A stretch of 64,000 nt of DNA, from positions 124,001 to 188,000 of the forward strand of contig NZ_LKBA01000001.1 of assembly GCF_001307765.1 (NCBI RefSeq), in the 5' to 3' direction. Of this stretch, positions 58,218 to 64,000 are shown one piece after another. The number at the start of each line of letters is the position of its first letter. Positions within the stretch are counted from its first letter, which is position 1. The position numbers were made by a program, and so were the translations under genes. The notes under the pieces are model-generated. The model had not been told where the DNA came from, searched no databases, and saw nothing but the letters and a program-made list of their open reading frames with translations. This stretch comes from Aliiroseovarius crassostreae. GTDB taxonomy: Bacteria; Pseudomonadota; Alphaproteobacteria; Rhodobacterales; Rhodobacteraceae.

Positions 58218-59012
58218 TCAGAGGTTTTGAAGAAGTGTCAGGGCAATGGTGCTGCTTGCCATGCTCGCCGAGCCATTGGCCAAATCGGATCGTATCAGAA
58301 ACAGCCTGTTCAGCTCATCCAACTTGGAAGGGTCGGAAAACTGGCTGATCTTGTTGCTTCCAAAATAGGCTTCCGCCTTATCCTTGAACCCTTGTAGTTG
58401 CAGATCCAGGTCAAGTGCTCCGAAACTATTGGGCAACCCCAGAGCGGTTTCGAAGACCTGTCTCAGTGGAGGGTTTCCCATGATGGAGAACCATTTTCCG
58501 TCTTCGGAAGTGGATTTATCGACAATGGCGCCAAGCTCTCGTTTCAAAGACAGGCTGAGGCGAAAGTCTTGATTCTGCTCGCCGACGGCAACTTCAAATT
58601 GCCTTTCCTGAAAGGCTGAGATGGTTTTGTCTGCAAAGGTGGATATCTGGGTTGCTGGAATGCTGAGATCGCCAAACCCGAAATCCTTGGCCATTTCGTA
58701 ATAACGTTTGTCTGAGAGTTTGTTGGCAAGATCACCTTCGTCAAAGGTGCCATCTTCCAGAACTTTTTGGATGAAAAATTTATTGTTGATATCGTCGCTT
58801 AGACCGTAGGCTCCAAGGGTAACCTTCAGCAAGCGATAGTCATCCACCAACTCCTCCGCAGTAGATATTTTGCCGATATTCTCTTTGTAGTAGGAAACAT
58901 CGCGTTGCATTTCTGCTGACGCATTGAAGGTTTGTTTCTGGGCGTCCTGCGTACGTTGCAGAAACGCCCAGCCGGCAGCGCCGCCCATCGGTATGATGGG
59001 TTGGAAACTCAT
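58218..59012 (-). CDS. DUF1217 flagellar protein
   Basis: Protein of 264 aa of the DUF1217 family, found with flagellar genes in alphaproteobacteria (FlgX-type or hypothetical flagellar). It begins MSFQPIIPMGGAAGWAFLQR, continues with ELVDDYRLLKVTLGAYGLSD, RYYEMAKDFGFGDLSIPA and ends near LFLIRSDLANGSASMASSTI. It is a cytoplasmic, mostly helical protein with no signal peptide. The ATG overlaps the flbT stop (ATGA), so it is co-translated. Its exact role in flagellar assembly is not established. Confidence 0.85.
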   Translation of the reverse strand: MSFQPIIPMGGAAGWAFLQRTQDAQKQTFNASAEMQRDVSYYKENIGKISTAEELVDDYRLLKVTLGAYGLSDDINNKFFIQKVLEDGTFDEGDLANKLSDKRYYEMAKDFGFGDLSIPATQISTFADKTISAFQERQFEVAVGEQNQDFRLSLSLKRELGAIVDKSTSEDGKWFSIMGNPPLRQVFETALGLPNSFGALDLDLQLQGFKDKAEAYFGSNKISQFSDPSKLDELNRLFLIRSDLANGSASMASSTIALTLLQNL

Positions 59013-59413
59013 GCCATTCTCGCAGCGAGTAAGCGCTCTTCGCGTGGCAAAAGCGTTCGCAGACACTTCAGCGCAAGGTAGAATTGTTGACTGTTCACAG
59101 CTTCTGTTGCGCGGGTCAGTTGATCCCGACTGTCGTGATCCGTCAGAACCTGGCTGAGTTGTTCAATTCCGCGCAGCAATTGCAGATGCGCTTCCTTTTG
59201 CTCAACATCGCCTGACAAGACCAGTTGGGCAATGTAGCACACACGGCGGACAGGGGTGTTTACTTCTTCCGGATGAATGGCATCACGTAGTCGCAGAATA
59301 TTGGCGTTTGGTGTCACAATCGAAAGGCGTGAACGCCGATCTCCATTTTCGATGACTGCGCCATTGATCAGAACGCGTTCTTTCGGGCTTAATTTAAGGA
59401 CCAGTCCGCTCAT
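59009..59413 (-). CDS. flbT: flagellar biosynthesis repressor FlbT
   Basis: FlbT of 134 aa, an alphaproteobacterial regulator that affects flagellin mRNA translation and stability. The family start is MSGLVLKLSPKERVLINGAV followed by IENGDRRSRLSIVTPNANIL and LRDAIHPEEVNTPVRRVCYI. It lies directly between flaF and DUF1217, overlapping each by 4 bp, and downstream of flagellin on the same strand. It probably acts on the 5' leader of the flagellin message (61206-61423). Confidence 0.95.
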   Translation of the reverse strand: MSGLVLKLSPKERVLINGAVIENGDRRSRLSIVTPNANILRLRDAIHPEEVNTPVRRVCYIAQLVLSGDVEQKEAHLQLLRGIEQLSQVLTDHDSRDQLTRATEAVNSQQFYLALKCLRTLLPREERLLAARMA

Positions 59414-59778
59414 GCTGCCTCCGATTTCTGACGAAGACCGCGCATGATGGCGGTGTTGATCTCAATAAGGGCCTGTGGATCCGAGCCGTCAGTTAGGACT
59501 TTCCGGCTGAAATCATTTGTAAATTCTGCGAGATAGAAAATTCGGGCGCGAAGATCTTGCGGCAGTTTATTGTCAGCTTCTGCTACATCTGCGGCGAGAA
59601 GTGTCCACAAACGGCGGTTTTCGTGAAGAGCCTGAGACAGCATTCCAAAACCGGAACGACCCTTTTCGGCCGCTGATCTGAGTTTGTGTGTGACCCGTGC
59701 GAAGGCTTCGTATTCGACGCCTCGAGGGGTGCGGACTGCGGTGTTTGAGGCCGCATAGGCCGTTTTGGCCAAGTTCAT
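59410..59778 (-). CDS. flaF: flagellar biosynthesis regulator FlaF
   Basis: FlaF of 122 aa, the alphaproteobacterial partner of FlbT that promotes flagellin synthesis and secretion. Conserved text is TAYAASNTAVRTPRGVEYEA, FARVTHKLRSAAEKG, ENRRLWTLLAADVAEADNKL and LRARIFYLAEFTNDFSRKVL. The start may be ATG at 59778 (used here) or GTG at 59787, which has GGAAGG 6-7 bp before it; the family often begins close to either. It lies 89 bp after flagellin. Confidence 0.95.
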   Translation of the reverse strand: MNLAKTAYAASNTAVRTPRGVEYEAFARVTHKLRSAAEKGRSGFGMLSQALHENRRLWTLLAADVAEADNKLPQDLRARIFYLAEFTNDFSRKVLTDGSDPQALIEINTAIMRGLRQKSEAA

Positions 59779-59867
59779 AGCGTTCACGGTTTTTCCTTCC
59801 GGCAAACGTTGAAATCAGGGGTGAGGGAAATGGGGGGCGCCCTTTTGACGCCCCGCCATATGGTCCC

Positions 59868-61205
59868 TTAGCGGAACAGCGACAGGATGTTTTGCGGTGC
59901 CTGGTTGGCGATCGACAGCGACTGGGTTCCCAGTTGTTGCTGTACCTGCAGGGCTTGCAGACGAGCCGATACTTCTTCCATATCCGCATCTACCATGGCG
60001 CCGATACCCGATTTCAGCGAGTCCGAGAGTTTGGAGACGAAGCTGCTTTGGGTTTCGATGCGACCCGCGGCAGAGCCGAAGGTAGCCGCAGCATCAATGG
60101 ACTGGTTGATCAGACCTTCAATTGCGGCCAGTGCTCCGGTTGCGCCCGAGTCGGTGGTCACATCAATATTTTGAAGTGCCCCCAGGCCACCAGAGGACGC
60201 GGTGGAACCTGCTGTTCCGCCGGTCTGAACGCGAAGGCCGACCTTGATCGCGGTTGCGTCGCCACCAGCGGCATTCGCGATGGTAAGTTGATTGGCGTTG
60301 GAGCCGGTGCCCAGAGTGACCGTATAGCCTTCACCCGAATCGGTTGCCGCACCGAAGAAGGCGTTGATCTGGTCGGTCAGGTTCTTGGCAACCTCGGCGG
60401 TACCATCGGTGGATGATGCCACATATTCGAAGGTTCGTTGGCCGAGAGTGCTCCCACCACCATTCACGTTCACGTTCACATCATCCAGGATGATCTGATA
60501 GCTGTTTCCTTCTGCAACCGACTTGATGTCGATTTGCAGGTTGCCACCATCTGCAATGCTTGCGGTTGGGCTGGCCGGATCAAAGGCCGCGTCGTCGTGT
60601 TGGGTGTCGGCGGCACCCGTCTGCATGAGAGCGTTGGCGGCTGTGGCATCTGCAAGATCCGTGGCGCCAAATGCCTGTGCGGTCACCGGGGTTGTCGTGG
60701 ACAGGTTCTGGCGGTCCACGGCGATGTGGTTTGCCGTCACGTTGCCATTGGAGTCACGATCCAGAGATGACAACACCTGCATGGTGTCGGTGCTTGATCC
60801 GTCAATCAGGTTCAGGCCGTTGAACTGAGCCGCACTGACAACAGAGCCGATCTGGTCGCGCAGTGCAACGATGTCAGTTTGCAGCTTCGCACGATCAACG
60901 TTCTCTTCTTGTGCTGCGACGATCTTGCCCTTCATTTCGGTCAGAAGGTCGGTGATGGTTTCTGATGCGTTGCGTGCGACGGCGAGGGTGCTTTCCCCCA
61001 AAGACAAGGACTCCGAGATCGCCTTGAACCCTTTTACATCCGAATCCATCACTTTGGAAATTGCCCACACGGCCGAATTGTCTTTGGCAGTGGAAACCTT
61101 TTTACCGGTTGAGATCTGATTCTGGGTGTCGGTCATGCTTGAGTTGATCGACTTCAGCGTCTGCAATGCAACCATTGCCCCGTTGTTTGTCAGGATACTA
61201 GACAT
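59868..61205 (-). CDS. flaA: flagellin
   Basis: Filament protein of 445 aa. The N-terminal D0/D1 helices carry SSILTNNGAMVALQTLKSIN, ISTGKKVSTAKDNSAVWAIS and AAQEENVDRAKLQTDIVALR, and the C-terminal D0 is QALQVQQQLGTQSLSIANQA then PQNILSLFR. The middle part (about residues 150-340) is a variable Ala/Thr/Gly/Asp-rich domain that would face outward. It has a good Shine-Dalgarno (GAAGGAAAA). The 218 bp upstream to the FlgN-like gene holds its leader; I could not identify a promoter consensus in it with confidence. Confidence 0.95.
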   Translation of the reverse strand: MSSILTNNGAMVALQTLKSINSSMTDTQNQISTGKKVSTAKDNSAVWAISKVMDSDVKGFKAISESLSLGESTLAVARNASETITDLLTEMKGKIVAAQEENVDRAKLQTDIVALRDQIGSVVSAAQFNGLNLIDGSSTDTMQVLSSLDRDSNGNVTANHIAVDRQNLSTTTPVTAQAFGATDLADATAANALMQTGAADTQHDDAAFDPASPTASIADGGNLQIDIKSVAEGNSYQIILDDVNVNVNGGGSTLGQRTFEYVASSTDGTAEVAKNLTDQINAFFGAATDSGEGYTVTLGTGSNANQLTIANAAGGDATAIKVGLRVQTGGTAGSTASSGGLGALQNIDVTTDSGATGALAAIEGLINQSIDAAATFGSAAGRIETQSSFVSKLSDSLKSGIGAMVDADMEEVSARLQALQVQQQLGTQSLSIANQAPQNILSLFR

Positions 61206-61423
61206 GAGATTTTCCTTCAGTCTTTTCGGTGCTTTACACCGGGTTTGAAAAAATCGCCTGAAAGCGAATTAAGAAGAGCCGTTCTCAACTCTGCGGAAGT
61301 TTTTGGATTGTCCGTTCCGCGCCACCCCCTCGAGGAATGCGTCTATAGCTGACGCCGAAATGCTGAAGGAATTCTAAATTCGAGCGATTGGTTTGCGTTC
61401 AATTTGAACTAACTGATCTTGTG

Positions 61424-61777
61424 TCATGCGCGATGTTCAAACTTGTTTGAGGGGCGTGCGAGGTCCTGGCTTTGCCCGCCTGCATCATAGGTGCGCAATT
61501 GTGATTTCTGATTGCGGAGCAGCTCCAGCCGGCGCGAAACCGTGCGAAGGCCCTTGTTTGCAGACAGAAGCAATGCCTGATTGTGTTCAGCTTTCTGCCG
61601 CATCTGCTCAATCACTGTGCGGCTTAGCGCCATACTCGGCAACAGTCGAAACAGACGTTCCTTTTCGGGGCCAAGCTTTGCAAGTTCGACAAGCTGCCCG
61701 GACAAGAGAAGATTTCGTTCCTGATCCAGCAGATTGTTCAGGGCCTGCGCCGGAGATATGCGTTTAAAGAGCGCCAT
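61424..61777 (-). CDS. putative FlgN-like flagellar export chaperone
   Basis: Helical protein of 117 aa without recognisable catalytic features. The N-terminal RISPAQALNNLLDQERNLLL followed by SGQLVELAKLGPEKERLF and the long helix SRTVIEQMRQKAEHNQALLL with LSANKGLRTVSRRLELL are the pattern of FlgN/FlgN-like chaperones that protect FlgK and FlgL. Its end lies 14 bp inside the start of the rod-binding protein gene, which argues for co-translation. Family similarity is weak, so the assignment rests partly on this flagellar context. Confidence 0.6.
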   Translation of the reverse strand: MALFKRISPAQALNNLLDQERNLLLSGQLVELAKLGPEKERLFRLLPSMALSRTVIEQMRQKAEHNQALLLSANKGLRTVSRRLELLRNQKSQLRTYDAGGQSQDLARPSNKFEHRA

Positions 61778-62075
61778 TGGATCGTTCCTTCAATGCTTCG
61801 AAAAGTGATTCGGCTAGACCAATACCGCCAGCCTTGACCATCTCATCGGCCTGGGCACGAACCAGAAAGGACGAGAACTGATCTTCCCCCGCTCCCCCTC
61901 CGAAACTTTCCCGCGTTTTGCCGAGGCCGGTTGCCTTCAGCATTTCTGCAAGAAAAGAGGCTTCCAGATCTTTTGCTGCCTGGCGCAGGGCTGCGTCCTG
62001 ACTGTTCTCAGTGGAATTTCCAACCGCTCCAACCGAAGTTTTAAGCGGCCCCAAGGCTGCCCGTGTCGGTTCCAT
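61764..62075 (-). CDS. rod-binding protein (FlgJ N-terminal domain)
   Basis: Protein of 103 aa matching only the N-terminal, rod-capping domain of FlgJ: QDAALRQAAKDLEASFLAEM and LKATGLGKTRESFGGGAGED then QFSSFLVRAQADEMVKAGGI. The muramidase domain present in enteric FlgJ is absent, as usual for alphaproteobacteria. The ATG at 62075 (MEPTRAALG) is chosen; upstream open sequence has no resemblance. Its 3' end overlaps the FlgN-like gene. It lies divergent from fliK. Confidence 0.85.
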   Translation of the reverse strand: MEPTRAALGPLKTSVGAVGNSTENSQDAALRQAAKDLEASFLAEMLKATGLGKTRESFGGGAGEDQFSSFLVRAQADEMVKAGGIGLAESLFEALKERSNGAL

Positions 62076-62191
62076 GTGCCATCCTTTCAAATGTGATCTA
62101 TTTCCCCAACTATCTCTGCTGGCGGTAAACATCCGGTAACCAACTGCTGTCATATTGATCGAAATCGGAGTCAGAATACCCGGATGGACAT

Positions 62192-63766
62192 ATGCAAATT
62201 GGACCGAAATTACCGATAAGCGGCGCTGCCGATGGTACACAGAATAGTGTCAGTAACATTCGTTCTGGGCGCGGCGTGGGCGATCTCTTTAGTGACCTGA
62301 TGTTGGGTGCGAAGGACGTGGATCGGCCTATGATGCAGGTTGCGGATCAGCATGATGAAGCCCTTTCCGAAATTCGGTTGGCTGACCCCATGCTGGGGCA
62401 CATGACTGACCTACCGGCGGAGGCCAACGTGTTTTTCGGGATGCCTGGGGGGGCTGTTCAGACCGGAAATATTATTCAGCGAGTGAGTGATGACAGTGCT
62501 GGCTCTGAAACACAGCCCTCTCAGATGTCGTCTGATGAAACGGTGCTGGCGGCTGGGGTGGATGCGATAGAAGCCGGCGAGGTTTCAATTGCAATAGCGC
62601 AACCAGCCAGCAGAGTTTCGGCGCTTGGTTTCCAGGATCTTGGTGCAACCATATCCGGTGAAGGCAAAGGGGACCGTGCCCTCGGCAACAATTTGCAAAG
62701 CGCAGAGGTTGCTGGCCGGATCTTGGCAGGTGAGCAGATGGCCGAGATAGCGGGTGAGATAACGGGTCCGGGCCAAGGATCCTTGTCACGAGTGGACCCA
62801 ATGACCGCCGCGCAGCTTCAGACGCAACTATCATTCCAGATGGGTTCTCAGACAATGACTGCTTCTCAGGGTAAATTGTCGGTGGAGGCCGTAAAAAACA
62901 GTGAACAGGTCGATGTGGTTGGTGCCGGTGCCCGCGCGACGCTGGAAATGGTGACAGGGCCTGTCCTTGTCGGTGAGGTAGGCAGGATGAGCGGCCAACC
63001 GGCGGGAAGCCCGCATGCCATGCCCGGGCCAGCGGCCATGAAAGAGGGTCCCTCGGGTGCGGGAGTGGCCAAGGATTTCGGGAGAGAACAGGCCCGCTGG
63101 GCAAGTGCGCCTGAACAAAGCCATGCTGCGGCCCCGGCCCCGGCGCTGGCAAATCCATCAGGGGCAACTCCTTTGATTTCAGGGGTGGTGCCGATGCAGG
63201 CCCAACTGAATGTCCTGCAGGAAAGTAGTATGCGCCTACCCTCTGGGAATTTCGAATTGGACCAGTTGTTTGCGACCAGTTCTGAGGTGGGGATCGCTGA
63301 GGGTAGAATGGTAGAGACACTCAGCAGTCGCGCGGAGCTTTCGGCGCAAATGCGCACCGAACTCCCCCGTCATGTTGCCCTTCAGCTGGCAGATGTTGCC
63401 AGGAAAATGCCGGACCGACCGGTTGAACTTACGCTGAGCCCCGAGGAACTTGGGAAGCTGCGCCTGACCTTTTCCGGTGATCTGTCTGCAATGACAATTG
63501 CGGTCAACGTAGAGCGCCCGGAAACGCTCGATCTGATGCGGCGTCATATCGACCTGCTTGCCCAGGAAATGCGTGATATTGGATATGGAGAGGTCACCTT
63601 TTCCTTCACGCAATCCGGGGCGGGCGGCAAGGACGGTGGGCAGTCATCTTCTGATCATGCCCCCAGCTCCTCTGGGGATGCAACTGATAATGGCCACGTG
63701 CCTGACAAAGCTGAGCCGGTGCTTCTGAATGTGATGGCCCGCTCTGGAATTGATATTAGATTATAA
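62192..63766 (+). CDS. fliK: flagellar hook-length control protein FliK
   Basis: Protein of 524 aa with a long low-complexity N-terminal part rich in Gly, Ala, Ser and Gln, and a compact C-terminal domain matching the Flg_hook (FliK C) fold: LTLSPEELGKLRLTFSGDLS and AMTIAVNVERPETLDLMRRH then LLAQEMRDIGYGEVTFSF. It determines hook length and switches export from hook to filament proteins. It starts at ATG 62192, and flgD follows 10 bp after its stop, which is the normal order. Confidence 0.85.
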   Translation: MQIGPKLPISGAADGTQNSVSNIRSGRGVGDLFSDLMLGAKDVDRPMMQVADQHDEALSEIRLADPMLGHMTDLPAEANVFFGMPGGAVQTGNIIQRVSDDSAGSETQPSQMSSDETVLAAGVDAIEAGEVSIAIAQPASRVSALGFQDLGATISGEGKGDRALGNNLQSAEVAGRILAGEQMAEIAGEITGPGQGSLSRVDPMTAAQLQTQLSFQMGSQTMTASQGKLSVEAVKNSEQVDVVGAGARATLEMVTGPVLVGEVGRMSGQPAGSPHAMPGPAAMKEGPSGAGVAKDFGREQARWASAPEQSHAAAPAPALANPSGATPLISGVVPMQAQLNVLQESSMRLPSGNFELDQLFATSSEVGIAEGRMVETLSSRAELSAQMRTELPRHVALQLADVARKMPDRPVELTLSPEELGKLRLTFSGDLSAMTIAVNVERPETLDLMRRHIDLLAQEMRDIGYGEVTFSFTQSGAGGKDGGQSSSDHAPSSSGDATDNGHVPDKAEPVLLNVMARSGIDIRL

Positions 63767-63776
63767 AGGATATCAG

Positions 63777-64000
63777 ATGGTTACGACTGCAACTAACCCG
63801 ACTTTACCCTCATCTCTCACAGCGCCGCCCGCCTCTCCCAGTGCCGCCAAAACCGATGAGAATGCGTCCGCAGCGCTGTCTTCGGATTTTGAGACATTCC
63901 TGACGATGATGACGGTTCAGATGGAAAACCAGGACCCGCTGAACCCGATGGACTCAACGGAATTTGCCATGCAGCTTGCGACATTCTCAGGCGTCGAGCA
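63777..64000 (+). CDS. flgD: flagellar hook capping protein FlgD, N-terminal part (cut by window edge)
   Basis: The first 74 codons of flgD. After a Pro/Ala-rich leader (TLPSSLTAPPASPSAAKT) comes the diagnostic FlgD N-terminal segment SSDFETFLTMMTVQMENQDP and LNPMDSTEFAMQLATFSGVE. The protein caps the growing hook. It begins 10 bp after fliK with AAAGGATATCAG upstream. The rest lies outside the window. Confidence 0.93.
   Translation, partial: MVTTATNPTLPSSLTAPPASPSAAKTDENASAALSSDFETFLTMMTVQMENQDPLNPMDSTEFAMQLATFSGVE

Noticed and set aside
61206-61423. Sigma-28 or sigma-54 promoter before flagellin
   Set aside because: No segment matched either consensus with correct spacing.

Overview
This window comes from an alphaproteobacterium of the family Rhodobacteraceae, most likely the marine Roseobacter group. 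The pointers are a petP/petR regulator pair, the HDAC-like/xseB/ispA/dxs gene order, a flagellar locus carrying flaF, flbT and a DUF1217 gene, DUF2585 and DUF2783 proteins, and GC-rich coding sequence throughout. The species cannot be named from the sequence alone. The window is chromosomal housekeeping and catabolic DNA with scattered decay. I see no CRISPR array, no rRNA, no prophage and no recognisable defence or biosynthetic island.

Layout. 1-2 kb: AMP nucleosidase (partial) and adenine deaminase, an adenine salvage pair. 2-7.7 kb: a GlxA-type regulator divergent from an acyl-CoA operon (acyl-CoA dehydrogenase, Rdx-type thioredoxin-like protein, ADP-forming acyl-CoA synthetase, CaiD-like crotonase), best read as catabolism of carnitine, gamma-butyrobetaine or a similar betaine. 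7.9-14.9 kb: an SDR protein, the isoprenoid precursor genes dxs and ispA with xseB and an HDAC-like deacetylase, then petR/petP. 15-21.5 kb: ilvE, two tandem paralogous small membrane-anchored proteins, a dead cytochrome c peroxidase behind an intact-looking FNR site, queG, a GST, mtgA, and a dead ADP-ribosylglycohydrolase gene. 21.7-30.7 kb: gltB and gltD with an alpha/beta-hydrolase-like gene between them, uppP, and an NDUFA9-like SDR. 30.9-33.9 kb: tRNA-Leu(CAG) with a broken, rearranged integrase beside it, an RluA-family pseudouridine synthase, and a dead IS5-family element. 34-44 kb: a FabH-like synthase, an aldehyde dehydrogenase, an aromatic monooxygenase / MBL / DUF2783 set, and the homogentisate pathway genes hmgA-maiA-fahA. 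44-64 kb: a large flagellar locus (motB, flgE-K-L-I, fliL-flgH-A-G-F-fliQ-fliE-flgC-B, fliI, DUF1217, flbT, flaF, flagellin, FlgN-like, rod-binding protein, fliK, flgD).

Mobile and repeated DNA. The flagellar locus is interrupted between two convergent operons by an IS3-family remnant and two IS5/IS427-like elements that abut at one shared CTAG. All the transposase genes in the window are broken. Three copies of one 40-41 bp sequence sit inside two different transposase genes, each breaking the reading frame; this is the most unusual signal here. Two further families of short intergenic repeats recur at operon ends, and IS elements have landed in them.

How the genes work together. The adenine pair converts AMP to adenine and then hypoxanthine. 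GltB and GltD form glutamate synthase. Dxs and IspA supply isoprenoid precursors. HmgA, MaiA and FahA take homogentisate to fumarate and acetoacetate, and the neighbouring monooxygenase may feed that route. The last 20 kb builds the flagellar rod, hook, filament and parts of the export apparatus.
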